Assembly (NCBI RefSeq): GCF_900013425.1 | Contig: NZ_FBXK01000005.1 | Span: forward strand, 930,001 to 994,000 | Reading direction: 5' to 3' | DNA length: 64,000 bases | From: Sphingobium sp. Z007 | Lineage (GTDB): Bacteria; Pseudomonadota; Alphaproteobacteria; Sphingomonadales; Sphingomonadaceae | Part shown: positions 19,001 to 28,196 of the stretch, piece after piece | Position numbering within the stretch: the first letter of the stretch is position 1 | Layout: the number at the start of each line of letters is the position of its first letter | Position numbers and translations under genes: made by a program | Notes under the pieces: model-generated | The model's database searches: none | What the model was told of the DNA's origin: nothing | What the model saw: only the letters and a program-made list of their open reading frames with translations

Positions 19001-20743
19001 ATGGGGCAGGGGAGCCGCATCGTCAGCGCCCGCCGCCTGTTTCTGGCGGGCGCGATCGGGCTGGCGTTGTGGCTGGGCGCGACCTTCCTGTGGCACGTCA
19101 CCTATCGGCAGGGCATCAGCCTGGCGGTGATCCTGCTGCTGGACCAGGATTTCCCCGCCCTGTTCGGATCGCTGCTGTTGCTGGCCCTGGCCGCGCCGTG
19201 GGCGGAGGGGAGGGGTATCACCCTCCCACGCCCCACCGCCCGGATCGTCGTGCCGCTGATCGTGCTTCTGGGCATGGCCGCCTGGGCAGGCCACTACGCC
19301 CTGTTTCAGGATTATGCGATCAGCCGGGACGAAGAAGTCGCCCGCTTCGCCGCCGCCTATATGCGCGAAGGACTGTTCGCGCGCCCCATCCCGGTCGAAT
19401 GGGAACCCTATCGCCGCGCGATCATGCCGGAATTTTTCTCCCCCTTCGGCGCGGCGGATTATTGGACGGCGGCCTATCTGCCGGTGAACAGCGCGATCCA
19501 GGCGCTATTCTGGCAATTAGGCGATCCCAACCTGGCTGGCCCGGCGCTATTGATGGCGGGCCTGTTCGCGCTATGGCGCGTGGCGCTGCACCTGATGCCT
19601 GACCGTCCCGACGCGGTCTGGGTCACGATATTGCTGGGCTTCTCGTCCAGTCAGCTTTGGGTCACGGCGATGACCCCCTATGCCATGACCGGCCATTTCG
19701 CACTCAACATGGTCTGGCTGGCGCTGGTGTTGCGTGGCGGCGTGATCGGCCATGTCAGCGCAGGCCTGATTGCCCTGATCGCCGCCGGACTGCATCAATG
19801 GCATTTCCCGCCCATCTTCATCGCCCCTTTCATCCTGTGGATGCTGCTCGCCCGGCGCTGGACGGTCGCGGCCTTCCACGCGCTGACCTTGGTGGCGATC
19901 GTCATCATTTGGGCGAAGCTCTGGCCTGGTTTCCTGCTGCATGCCCTGGGCGCGCCGGCCGATGTCCGCCCGTCGGCCGGCGTCGCCGACAAGGTCGGCA
20001 GCCTGTTCCAACGACTTGGCGATCGCTGGCAGCCGCTGGTGAACCTCACCCGCTATGTCGCCTGGAACAACATCCTTATGGTGCCGCTCGCCATGCTCGG
20101 CATCGCCGCCATGCGCTGGCGCACCATGATCCGCGGCCAGGAAATCGCGCTGCCGCTGGCGCTTGGCTGTCTCGCGGGCAGCCTGCTGGCGCTGGCGCAG
20201 GGTTATGGCTGGGGCTTCCGCTATGCCCATGGCTTTATCGGGCCTTTCTGCCTGCTCGCCGGCCTTGGCTGGGCGCGCTTCCGACCGCAGGGCGCGTTGC
20301 GGCCGCTCCTGATCGGCCTGGTCATCACCGGCCTCGCCAGCAGTTTCCTGGTCTGGCGCACCCATGTTTTCGTCGAACCCTATGCCGCCAGCCACCGGCT
20401 GATCGATTCGAGCGAGGCTGATGTCGTACTGGTCGATCCGCGCGGCGGCCTTTATGTCACCGATCTGGTGCGGGGCCGCAATGGCGTGCCGGGCAAGCCG
20501 ATGGTGATGAACCTGGGCATGCTCACGCTGGAGCAGGTCGATGCGCTGTGCGAATCCTATGTTGTCCAATTGTTCGACCGCGCCGAATTTCGGCCGCTGG
20601 GCGTGCCGCTCGCCCGCTGGAACCTCGGTCGAATGGATGCCCTGCGCGCCCATATGAAGGAGGAAGGCTGCGATCGCCCCGTCCAGCCGCCGCTGCCAGA
20701 AACATTTGAGGACGCCCTGACCATCGCCGACAACGCGATGTAG
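19001..20743 (+). CDS. Large multi-pass membrane protein, possible GT-C type glycosyltransferase
   Basis: 580 residues with about ten or more transmembrane helices in the first 450 residues and a soluble C-terminal part. Between TM2 and TM3 the loop FQDYAISRDEEVARFAAAYM has acidic residues where GT-C enzymes carry their catalytic Asp/Glu, and FSPFGAADYWTAAYLPVNSA resembles the second loop motif. This layout suggests a polyprenyl-phosphate-sugar-dependent glycosyltransferase, but I see no family-defining match. Last gene of the glycan operon; it converges on fecR with only a few bases between the stops. Confidence 0.7.
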   Translation: MGQGSRIVSARRLFLAGAIGLALWLGATFLWHVTYRQGISLAVILLLDQDFPALFGSLLLLALAAPWAEGRGITLPRPTARIVVPLIVLLGMAAWAGHYALFQDYAISRDEEVARFAAAYMREGLFARPIPVEWEPYRRAIMPEFFSPFGAADYWTAAYLPVNSAIQALFWQLGDPNLAGPALLMAGLFALWRVALHLMPDRPDAVWVTILLGFSSSQLWVTAMTPYAMTGHFALNMVWLALVLRGGVIGHVSAGLIALIAAGLHQWHFPPIFIAPFILWMLLARRWTVAAFHALTLVAIVIIWAKLWPGFLLHALGAPADVRPSAGVADKVGSLFQRLGDRWQPLVNLTRYVAWNNILMVPLAMLGIAAMRWRTMIRGQEIALPLALGCLAGSLLALAQGYGWGFRYAHGFIGPFCLLAGLGWARFRPQGALRPLLIGLVITGLASSFLVWRTHVFVEPYAASHRLIDSSEADVVLVDPRGGLYVTDLVRGRNGVPGKPMVMNLGMLTLEQVDALCESYVVQLFDRAEFRPLGVPLARWNLGRMDALRAHMKEEGCDRPVQPPLPETFEDALTIADNAM

Positions 20744-20746
20744 GAT

Positions 20747-21775
20747 TTACGGCGCTGCGCTATCGTCCGCTGGCGCCGGATATTCGTCGCGATACAGCAG
20801 CATCACCGATCCATCTTCCCCATGCACGGCGCGGATCGGCAGGCTCAGTTGCAACGCCGACAGAAATTCCCGGCTGTCGCTGGTGCGGAACCGCCCGCCG
20901 ATCCGCAGCGATGAGACCCGCGTATCGCCGATCAGGATGGGCGCGGCGCGGTAACGATTGAACTCCCCCGCCGCCTGCTCGATCGTCTCACCGTCCAATT
21001 CGACCATCTGTTCGCGCCAGGCGGTGCGCTGGTCGATCAGCTTGGGGCCAAGCCGGGTCAGCGCGACATTGCGCGGCTGAATCACTGCGCCGCTGCCGGC
21101 CGCCACCTTCTGCGCTGTGCCGCCGCCGGAATGGACAGTCACGATGCCCTGCGTCACCGTCAGTTCGACCATAGAGGGCCGCATCCGCACGTTAAAGGCG
21201 GTGCCGACCGCGCGGATCATGGCGGACCGGACCTCAACATCGAACGGGCGCTTGCGGTCATGGGCGACGTCGAACGAGGCCTCGCCCCTCATGATGCGCA
21301 CCTTGCGGCCATTCGACGTGAAGCGCACTTCCGCCTCGCTGTCGCTGTTGAGATGTAGAATGGACCCGTCGTCCAGCGCGATGTCGCGATATTCGCCAAT
21401 GCCGGTCTCGTAACGGTCGATGCCGCTGAAAGTCCGAACCGTGACGATTGCGGCGACCAGGAAGAAGAGCACCGCAACGGCGGCGGCGATCATGATATTG
21501 CGCGACAAGCGGCGCTGCTGCTCCTCGCTGACGATCGCGGCTAACGGGGGCAGGCTTATATCGGCGGCGGCGCTTTTCAGCCGCTCGGCGGCTTCCCACG
21601 CGGCTTCGGCGCGGGCAAAGGCTAAACCATGGCGCGGATCGCTCTCGACCCAGGCGCAAATCTCGGCTTCGTCTTCTGGCGTAGGGGCGCTGTTAAGCCG
21701 GGCCAGCAGGCGCGCGGCTTCCGCTTCGATCGCGTCCCTGTTCCCGCAGCTTGAACTTGGTTCCGACGCCAGCAC
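20747..21775 (-). CDS. FecR-family anti-sigma/sigma regulator
   Basis: Inner-membrane regulator of 342 residues that controls the ECF sigma factor encoded just upstream. The N-terminal cytoplasmic part (DUF4880-like: AEAARLLARLNSAPTPEDEA, then WVESDPRHGLAFARAEAAWE) binds sigma. One transmembrane helix near residue 95-115 (IMIAAAVAVLFFLVAAIVTV) is followed by the periplasmic FecR domain (DGSILHLNSDSEAEVRF, FDVAHDRKRPFDVE, VRAVGTAFNVR-like). The start ATG at 21775 lies inside the sigma gene (83-base overlap), which implies translational coupling. No cognate TonB receptor is adjacent. Confidence 0.92.
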   Translation of the reverse strand: MLASEPSSSCGNRDAIEAEAARLLARLNSAPTPEDEAEICAWVESDPRHGLAFARAEAAWEAAERLKSAAADISLPPLAAIVSEEQQRRLSRNIMIAAAVAVLFFLVAAIVTVRTFSGIDRYETGIGEYRDIALDDGSILHLNSDSEAEVRFTSNGRKVRIMRGEASFDVAHDRKRPFDVEVRSAMIRAVGTAFNVRMRPSMVELTVTQGIVTVHSGGGTAQKVAAGSGAVIQPRNVALTRLGPKLIDQRTAWREQMVELDGETIEQAAGEFNRYRAAPILIGDTRVSSLRIGGRFRTSDSREFLSALQLSLPIRAVHGEDGSVMLLYRDEYPAPADDSAAP

Positions 21776-22358
21776 GCTCGAAGTCCGTTTCTTCCCGTTC
21801 CGCCCAGGCCCGCATAACTATCGCGATGGCTTTGGCCAGATGTTTTTCAACAGTAGAAACGGACAGGGACATCTCCTCCGCTATTTCCAGCATCGATTTT
21901 TCGTGAATACGGCGAAGAATGAAGACGCGGCGACATTGTGCTGGCAGCGACTCGACGATCGCCTCCACCTGACGCAGCGCTTCGCGGGCGTGCAACTGGG
22001 CCTCGATATTATTCTCGCCACCCAGCAGTTCCAGGTCGGCGATGGTCTCGAAACTGACCACCTTGTTGCGGCGCGCCGTATCGATGACGAGGTTGCGGGC
22101 AATAGTGAACAGATAGGCGCGCCCGGTCGTCACATTCTCCCAATTTTCCGTGGCATAGGCGCGGGTCATGACCTCGGCGACCATGTCCTCCAATTCATGG
22201 GTGGATGGCAATATCCGCCGCAGACGCCCGCGAAGGGCGGCTTCCTGCGGTAAGATGACCGTCTTGAACCATTCCAGTTTAGCGCGAACCCGTTGCACGA
22301 CGACCCCCTGTTTTTTCAGCCGGGCCTCTCCGCTTTTCTTTTCTATGTCACATTTCAA
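21693..22358 (-). CDS. ECF RNA polymerase sigma factor (FecI-like)
   Basis: Extracytoplasmic-function sigma factor of 221 residues. Region 2 is TTGRAYLFTIARNLVIDTAR with ELEDMVAEVMTRAY before it; region 4 is VESLPAQCRRVFILRRIHEK followed by the helix-turn-helix LEIAEEMSLSVSTVEKHLAKA. Length includes an N-terminal extension of about 30 residues and a basic C-terminal tail that overlaps fecR. Together with FecR it should respond to an outer-membrane receptor encoded elsewhere. First gene of a two-gene minus-strand operon. Confidence 0.92.
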   Translation of the reverse strand: MKCDIEKKSGEARLKKQGVVVQRVRAKLEWFKTVILPQEAALRGRLRRILPSTHELEDMVAEVMTRAYATENWENVTTGRAYLFTIARNLVIDTARRNKVVSFETIADLELLGGENNIEAQLHAREALRQVEAIVESLPAQCRRVFILRRIHEKSMLEIAEEMSLSVSTVEKHLAKAIAIVMRAWAEREETDFERAGVGTKFKLREQGRDRSGSRAPAGPA

Positions 22359-22496
22359 TCATGGATGCAGGGGGCTGTCCAGACGCGAGATGGTCATAAT
22401 CAGGGCAATCGACCAAAAAAGTTCCTGCTATCGTAAAAAAATTGTGGATATGTGGCGGCAATCGCACAGTTGTTTCGTACGGCCTGCCCCACCGCC

Positions 22497-22694
22497 TCAA
22501 TCAGGCGGCGGTGGCAGCTCCATAGGCGCGCTGTCCGGCTGGTCATAATCCGGCCCAACCGGTGTAATCTCGTCCGGCTCCGTCATCGGCGTCTCGACAG
22601 GCGTGTCGGGCGCGGGCAGCTCATCGGGTGTCTGGGGCTGGATCGTATCGGGCGGCGGAACGCCGTCGGGTCCGGTATCGGGGCGGGTAGCCAT
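22497..22694 (-). CDS. Proline/aspartate-rich mini-protein, 65 aa
   Basis: Starts at ATG 22694 after a good AGGAGAG ribosome site. The 65-residue product (MATRPDTGPDGVPPPDTIQP at its start) is almost entirely P, D, T, E and hydrophobic residues, ends in MELPPPPD, and has no cysteines, few basic residues and no membrane segment, so it is probably disordered. I recognise no named family. Longer in-frame extensions run through the tRNA-Leu gene and are rejected. Confidence 0.6.
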   Translation of the reverse strand: MATRPDTGPDGVPPPDTIQPQTPDELPAPDTPVETPMTEPDEITPVGPDYDQPDSAPMELPPPPD

Positions 22695-22830
22695 CGCTGT
22701 CTCTCCTCTGTCACGCATGTGTAATGCATGACCTCTACGTTCGGGCGGCACGGGCGGTTCCAAAGAGCCGTTCCACAATCCCTTGCCTCTCATCGCGCTT
22801 TTCTCTATGCCGCGCCGACCGGCGACCGAT

Positions 22831-22915
22831 GCGGGCGTGGCGAAACTGGTAGACGCGCCAGATTTAGGTTCTGGTATCGCAAGATGTGGGGGTTCGAGTC
22901 CCTTCGCCCGCACCA
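22831..22915 (+). tRNA. tRNA-Leu (anticodon TAG)
   Basis: Class II tRNA of 85 bases with encoded CCA: acceptor GCGGGCG pairs with CGCCCGC, anticodon loop TTTAGGT in a CCAGA/TCTGG stem gives TAG, a short variable arm is present, and the T arm is GGGG-TTCGAGT-CCCT. It lies 59 bases before the trigger factor gene. Confidence 0.96.
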
Positions 22916-22974
22916 GTGCGCCGCTCGCGGCAAAGCCATCGAAATTCAGCTGAAGAAAGCGTTTGAGAGAAGAG

Positions 22975-24579
22975 ATGCAGACTGTCGAGACGTTGAACGA
23001 GGGCCTTAAGCGCGCCTACACCGTAACCATCACGTCGAAGGATATCGACGCCCGTGTCGACAAGGAAGTGAAGGCGATCGCACCGCAGGTGCGCATGCCC
23101 GGCTTCCGCGCCGGCAAGGTGCCGGCCAACCTCGTCAAGAAGATGCACGGTGAATCGCTGCAGCGTGACGCCCTGAACAATTCGATCCAGGAAAGCATCC
23201 AGAAGCTGATCGCCGATCAGAAGCTGCGTCCTGCGATGCAGCCGTCTGTCGAACTCGACGAAGGCTTTGAATTTGGCAAAGACGCAGAGATCAAGGTCGC
23301 GCTGGAAGTGCTGCCCGATATCGCAGCGCCCAGCATCGAAGGGTTGAAACTCGAACGCCTGACCGTGGAAGTCGCTGATGCGCAGGTCGATGAGGCCGCC
23401 GGCCGCATCGCGACGCAGCAGGGCGCGCTGGAAGAATATGACGCCGAGCATGCGGCCGTGGACGGCGATACGCTGAAGATCGATTTCGTTGGCAAGGTTG
23501 ACGGCGAACCCTTCGAAGGCGGTTCGGCCGAGGGTGTCAATCTCAAGATCGGCGCCGGCCAGTTCATCCCCGGCTTCGAAGAGCAGTTGACCGGCGTCAA
23601 GAAGGGCGAGGAAAAGACCATCGAGGTCACCTTCCCGGAAGATTATGGCGCAGAGCATCTGGCTGGCAAGGCCGCGACCTTTGACGTCACCGTTCAGTCG
23701 ATCCTGAACGGCGACAAGCCCAAGGTCGATGAAGAGTTCGCCAAGTCATTGGGTCTGGAAGGTCTCGACAAGCTCAAGGAACTGCTCAAGGGGCAGATCG
23801 AGCAGGAACATAACGGCCTCACCCGCACCCATATGAAGCGCAAGCTGCTCGACCAGCTGGCCGCGTCGCATGACTTCGACGTGCCGCCCAGCATGGTGGA
23901 GGCCGAGTTCGAGCAGATTTGGCAACAGCTTCAGCATGAAGCGACCCATGAAGAAGATCCGGCCGCCGCGATCGCCGAAATGGAAGCGGAAAAGGAAGAC
24001 TATCGCGCCATCGCCGTGCGCCGCGTCCGCCTGGGCCTGCTTCTCTCGGAAATCGGCCAGGCCAATGGCGTGATCGTCAACGATCAGGAAATGAACCGCC
24101 TCATCATGCAGGCCGCGCAACAGTACGGCCCGCAGGATCGCGAGCGTTTCGTGCAATATGTCCGCCAGGACCCGATGGCCGCCGCCCAGCTGCGCGCGCC
24201 CCTCTATGAGGACAAGGTCGTCGACTTCCTGTTCGAAAAGGCCGAAATCACCGACCGCGCCGTGACCAAGGAAGAGCTGGAAGCGGCGATCGAAGCCGAG
24301 GACGGCGATATCAAGCCGCACGTCCATGGCCCCGACTGCGGTCATGACCATCATGACGAAAAGCCCAAGGCCAAGAAGGCTGCGAAAAAGGTAGAGGCTG
24401 ATGCCGAAGCCGAAGCCCCGGCCGCCGACGCGCCCGCCGCTGAGGAAGCCGCGCCTAAGAAGGCTGCGCCGAAAAAGGCCGCCGCCAAGAAGGACGAAGC
24501 CGTAGCCGAAGACGCGACCGTCGAAGAGAAGCCCAAGAAGAAGGCTGCTCCCAAAAAGGCCGCCGCCAAGGCCGAATAA
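22975..24579 (+). CDS. tig: Trigger factor (ribosome-associated chaperone) with long Lys/Ala tail
   Basis: Peptidyl-prolyl isomerase/chaperone that binds nascent chains at the ribosome exit. The start is ATG 22975 (MQTVETLNEGLKRAYTVTIT); the TTG at 22963 is less likely. The ribosome-binding loop is seen as MPGFRAGKVP, the FKBP-type PPIase domain as GDTLKIDFVGKVDGEPFEGG, then the helical C-domain. The protein is 534 residues, about 100 more than E. coli trigger factor; the extra is a His-rich segment (HVHGPDCGHDHH) followed by a low-complexity A/K/E/P tail resembling histone H1. It precedes clpP and clpX, a common arrangement, here with a GT2 gene inserted. Confidence 0.96.
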   Translation: MQTVETLNEGLKRAYTVTITSKDIDARVDKEVKAIAPQVRMPGFRAGKVPANLVKKMHGESLQRDALNNSIQESIQKLIADQKLRPAMQPSVELDEGFEFGKDAEIKVALEVLPDIAAPSIEGLKLERLTVEVADAQVDEAAGRIATQQGALEEYDAEHAAVDGDTLKIDFVGKVDGEPFEGGSAEGVNLKIGAGQFIPGFEEQLTGVKKGEEKTIEVTFPEDYGAEHLAGKAATFDVTVQSILNGDKPKVDEEFAKSLGLEGLDKLKELLKGQIEQEHNGLTRTHMKRKLLDQLAASHDFDVPPSMVEAEFEQIWQQLQHEATHEEDPAAAIAEMEAEKEDYRAIAVRRVRLGLLLSEIGQANGVIVNDQEMNRLIMQAAQQYGPQDRERFVQYVRQDPMAAAQLRAPLYEDKVVDFLFEKAEITDRAVTKEELEAAIEAEDGDIKPHVHGPDCGHDHHDEKPKAKKAAKKVEADAEAEAPAADAPAAEEAAPKKAAPKKAAAKKDEAVAEDATVEEKPKKKAAPKKAAAKAE

Positions 24580-24600
24580 GCCTTTCTACCCGATAGAATG

Positions 24601-24638
24601 AGCGCCCGCCTTCCTCGTGAAGCGCGGGCGCTTTTCAT
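24601..24638 (+). terminator. Rho-independent terminator after tig
   Basis: Stem AGCGCCCGC / GCGGGCGCT with a 14-base loop, followed by TTTTCATTT, 21 bases after the tig stop codon. Confidence 0.85.
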
Positions 24639-24681
24639 TTCGGGTCTGGCATGGCAGACGAAATATTAAGGATGATGTCCG

Positions 24682-25695
24682 ATGCAAGGCGGCAAAGGGC
24701 AGGGGCATGGGACGACGATGAAGGAATTTCCCGCGGTGAACAGCGAAACGGCCGTAGCGACCCCGTGCGTGGCCGTAATCCTACCCTGCTATAACGAAGC
24801 CGGCGCGATCGTGCAGACGGTGGAGGATTTCCGCCGCGCATTGCCCGCCGCCGACATCTACGTCTTCGACAATAACAGCACGGACAGCAGTCGGGAGCTT
24901 GCCGCCGGGGCAGGGGCCATCGTCCGCCGCGTCGGGCAGCAAGGCAAGGGCCATGTCGTGCGCCGCATGTTCGCCGATGTCGACGCGGACATCTATATCA
25001 TGGCCGATGGCGACGCGACTTATGAGGCTGCCGCCGCCCCAGCGATGATCGCCGCCATGTTGGCGGATAATCTCGACATGGTCGTCGGTTGCCGCCGCGA
25101 CCAGGTGGAAGCAGCCTATCGCCGTGGCCACCGCTTCGGCAACTGGGCGCTCACCAGCCTTTTGAAGCAACTGTTCGGCCGCAGTTTCACCGACATCCTC
25201 TCTGGCTACCGCGTCTTCTCGCGCCGTTTCGTCAAGAGCTTCCCGGTCCTGTCCGCCGGTTTTGAGATCGAGACGGAAATCAGCGTCCATGCGCTGGAAC
25301 TCGCCATGCCGGTCGCCGAAGTGATGACTGCTTATGGCGCCCGTCCCGAAGGATCGGTCAGCAAACTCAGCACCTATCGCGACGGCTTCCGTATTCTACG
25401 CACCATCATCACCCTTTACCGCATCGAGCGGCCGGTCCTCTTCTTCGGCATCATCGCGGCCTTCCTGGCGGCGCTGGGCCTGGGTCTCGCCGCACCGCTC
25501 ATCGTCACCTATATCGAAACCGGCCTGGTCCCGCGTTTCCCGACCGCCATCCTGGTGACCGGCCTCATGATCCTGGCGACCCTCTCGGCCATGTGCGGCC
25601 TCATCCTCGACACCGTGGTCCGGGGCCGGCGCGAGGTGCGACGTCTCGCCTATCTCGCCTTCCGCGCGCCAGCCGACTTCGCCCGTCGCGACTGA
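24682..25695 (+). CDS. Family 2 glycosyltransferase with C-terminal membrane anchor
   Basis: 337 residues. The GT2 fold is clear: AVILPCYNEAGAIVQTVEDF, VFDNNSTDSSRELAAGAGAI, and the DxD-like MADGDATYEAAAAP. Near residue 165 comes FGRSFTDILSGYRVFSRRFV, typical of dolichyl-/polyprenyl-phosphate sugar synthases. Two hydrophobic segments at the C-terminus (about 252-280 and 288-315) should anchor it in the inner membrane. Likely makes a polyprenyl-phosphate-linked sugar. Starts at 24682 or at the in-frame ATG 24718; the former has AAGGATG upstream. It stands between tig and clpP with its own transcription unit. Confidence 0.87.
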   Translation: MQGGKGQGHGTTMKEFPAVNSETAVATPCVAVILPCYNEAGAIVQTVEDFRRALPAADIYVFDNNSTDSSRELAAGAGAIVRRVGQQGKGHVVRRMFADVDADIYIMADGDATYEAAAAPAMIAAMLADNLDMVVGCRRDQVEAAYRRGHRFGNWALTSLLKQLFGRSFTDILSGYRVFSRRFVKSFPVLSAGFEIETEISVHALELAMPVAEVMTAYGARPEGSVSKLSTYRDGFRILRTIITLYRIERPVLFFGIIAAFLAALGLGLAAPLIVTYIETGLVPRFPTAILVTGLMILATLSAMCGLILDTVVRGRREVRRLAYLAFRAPADFARRD

Positions 25696-25784
25696 CCCGC
25701 AACGTCACGCGCCTTCCCCCTTGAACCATTCGCCTTTTGTGCCGATGTAGGGGCTGGGCAAAAGCACCTGACTGAAAGAGTATA

Positions 25785-26420
25785 ATGACCAACATCATGC
25801 ATGATCCCATGGCCGCGCTGGTCCCCATCGTCATCGAACAGTCGAACCGCGGCGAACGCAGCTTCGACATTTTTTCGCGGCTTCTGCGGGAACGGATCAT
25901 CTTCGTCACCGGCCAGGTCGAGGATCATATGGCCTCCCTGATCGTCGCCCAGTTGCTGTTCCTCGAATCGGAAAATCCGAAGAAAGACATCTGGATGTAT
26001 ATCAACTCGCCCGGCGGCGTCGTCACGGCGGGCATGGCGATCCATGACACGATGCAATATATCCGGCCCCAGGTCGGCACCGTCTGCATCGGCCAGGCCG
26101 CCTCGATGGGCAGCTTCCTGCTCGCCGCGGGCCAACCGGGCAAGCGCATTGCGCTGGGCAACGCCCGCATCATGGTGCACCAGCCGTCCGGCGGCGCGCA
26201 GGGCATGGCGTCGGATATCGAGATCCAGGCCAAGGAAATCCTGCGGATTCGCCGCCGCCTGAACGACCTCTATGTCAAATATACCGGCCAGACCCTGGAA
26301 GCGGTCGAAAAGGCGATGGATCGCGACACCTTCCTCGAAGCGGATGAGGCCAAAGCGTTCGGTTTGGTGGACGAAGTGTTCGATCGCCGCCCGGCCGCAC
26401 CGGAATCGGCGGACGCTTAA
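25785..26420 (+). CDS. clpP: ATP-dependent Clp protease proteolytic subunit
   Basis: Serine peptidase that forms the tetradecameric ClpP chamber. The 211-residue protein carries Ser107 (GQAASMGS), His132 (MVHQPSGG) and Asp181 (MDRDTFL), with the same spacing as E. coli ClpP. A short N-terminal propeptide region precedes VPIVIEQS. clpX follows after 139 bases. Confidence 0.98.
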   Translation: MTNIMHDPMAALVPIVIEQSNRGERSFDIFSRLLRERIIFVTGQVEDHMASLIVAQLLFLESENPKKDIWMYINSPGGVVTAGMAIHDTMQYIRPQVGTVCIGQAASMGSFLLAAGQPGKRIALGNARIMVHQPSGGAQGMASDIEIQAKEILRIRRRLNDLYVKYTGQTLEAVEKAMDRDTFLEADEAKAFGLVDEVFDRRPAAPESADA

Positions 26421-26559
26421 AGACTATCTTTACCGGGTCGCGCCACTTTCTTCCCTTGTGGAACGAGCGCGCCCCGGTCTAATATGGCCTTTGGACCAGA
26501 AAATCCCCGGCCAAACGCGGTTCTGATGATCGCGGGCGGAGGGGAAGAGAGAATGGCGA

Positions 26560-27828
26560 ATGACTAAGCTTACCGGTTCGGATTCGAAAAGCACGCTTTA
26601 CTGCTCCTTCTGCGGCAAATCGCAGCATGAGGTGCGTAAGCTGATCGCGGGGCCGACCGTGTTCATCTGCGACGAGTGCGTGGAATTGTGCAACGACATC
26701 ATCCGGGAGGAGACCAAGGGCGGTCTCGTCGGGCGGAAGGATGGCGGCGTGCCGACTCCGCAGGAAATCTGCGACGTGCTCGACGACTATGTGATCGGCC
26801 AGAAGCGCGCCAAGCGCGTCCTCTCGGTCGCGGTCCACAATCATTACAAACGCCTCAATCACGGCTCCAAGCCCGGCGAGGTAGAACTGGCCAAATCGAA
26901 CATCCTGCTTGTCGGTCCGACCGGCTGCGGCAAGACCCTGCTCGCGCAGACGCTGGCCAAGACGTTCGACGTGCCCTTCACCATGGCTGACGCGACGACC
27001 TTGACTGAAGCGGGCTATGTCGGTGAGGATGTAGAAAACATCATCCTCAAGCTGCTCCAGGCATCTGACTATAACGTCGAAAAGGCGCAGCGCGGCATCG
27101 TCTATATCGACGAAATCGACAAGATCAGCCGCAAGGCGGAAAACCCCTCCATCACCCGCGACGTATCGGGTGAAGGCGTGCAGCAGGCGCTTTTGAAGCT
27201 GATGGAAGGCACCACCGCCTCCGTCCCGCCCCAGGGCGGACGCAAGCATCCGCAGCAGGAGTTTCTGCAGGTCGATACGACCAACATCCTGTTCATCTGC
27301 GGCGGCGCGTTCGCGGGCCTGGAAAAGATCATCGGTGACCGTCTGGAAGCCAAATCGATCGGCTTCGGCGCCTATGTCGCTGCGCCCGAAGAACGCAAGA
27401 CGGGCGAACTGCTTAAGTCCAGCGAGCCAGAAGATTTGCTCAAATTCGGCCTGATCCCCGAATTTGTCGGCCGTCTGCCCGTCATCGCGACGCTGGAGGA
27501 TCTGGACGTCGCCGCGCTGGTGAAGATTTTGGGCGAACCCAAGAACGCGCTGGTCAAGCAATATGGCAAGCTGTTCGACATGGAGAATGTGGAACTCAGC
27601 TTCACCGACGACGCTCTGGTCGCGATCGCGAAGAAGGCGATCGAACGCAAGACCGGTGCGCGTGGCCTGCGTTCCATCATGGAAGCCATCCTGCTCGACA
27701 CCATGTTCGATCTGCCGTCGATGGAGGGTGTGGGCGAAGTGGTGGTCGACAAGGATGTCGTGGCGGGCACCAAGGAGCCGATTCGCGTCTTCAGCGAGAA
27801 GGAAAAACGAGCCGAAGACGCGGCCTGA
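26560..27828 (+). CDS. clpX: ATP-dependent Clp protease ATP-binding subunit
   Basis: AAA+ unfoldase that delivers substrates to ClpP. The 422-residue protein has the N-terminal C4 zinc finger (CSFCGKSQ and CDECVELC), Walker A GPTGCGKT, Walker [11 protein letters not shown], the pore loop GYVGED and the ClpP-docking IGF-like loop KSIGFGA (SIGFGA). Sensor 2 region [10 protein letters not shown] is present. Typical length and placement downstream of clpP; ends before a strong terminator. Confidence 0.98.
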   Translation: MTKLTGSDSKSTLYCSFCGKSQHEVRKLIAGPTVFICDECVELCNDIIREETKGGLVGRKDGGVPTPQEICDVLDDYVIGQKRAKRVLSVAVHNHYKRLNHGSKPGEVELAKSNILLVGPTGCGKTLLAQTLAKTFDVPFTMADATTLTEAGYVGEDVENIILKLLQASDYNVEKAQRGIVYIDEIDKISRKAENPSITRDVSGEGVQQALLKLMEGTTASVPPQGGRKHPQQEFLQVDTTNILFICGGAFAGLEKIIGDRLEAKSIGFGAYVAAPEERKTGELLKSSEPEDLLKFGLIPEFVGRLPVIATLEDLDVAALVKILGEPKNALVKQYGKLFDMENVELSFTDDALVAIAKKAIERKTGARGLRSIMEAILLDTMFDLPSMEGVGEVVVDKDVVAGTKEPIRVFSEKEKRAEDAA

Positions 27829-27856
27829 TCCACCTTCGAATTTAACCCGTTTTTAA

Positions 27857-27885
27857 GGGCCGGCGCGCAATCGCCGGCCCTTTTT
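27857..27885 (+). terminator. Rho-independent terminator after clpX
   Basis: GGGCCGGCG / CGCCGGCCC stem with a 6-base loop followed by TTTTT, 28 bases after the clpX stop. Confidence 0.92.
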
Positions 27886-28196
27886 CGTTAAGCTTGCGTG
27901 CACTGCACAAAAATTCTCGCTGCGTTGCAAAATTGCACCACCGTCAAACTGCTGCGCGACAGCGAGGTTTTGTCACTAAAATTCAGTGATTTACCGTCAC
28001 ACGGCGGGTGTTCCCAAGCGCAGGCGGGAGGGGCGGGGGAGGATTGTGACAGTCCTGCGGGTGCATTGTAACATAAATGCAATCGACGCATCACAGGGCC
28101 GTCGTCAGCAGCCGCCAAGAGCGGCGCCGGCTTGAAAGAGCAGACTATTTGCAGGGGCGCGGCGACGCGCCACTCTTGAAAAGGGACAAGGGTCAC
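27886..28196 (+). promoter_or_regulatory. Leader region of the TonB receptor gene
   Basis: 311 bases without a convincing gene. It is richer in A/T in its first half than its surroundings. It contains an inverted repeat TGCATT-8 bases-AATGCA at 28062-28081 and GTGAC/GTCAC elements around 27972-28050. These may be regulator sites for the receptor gene; no known riboswitch consensus is recognised, and no Fur-box match was established. Confidence 0.35.
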
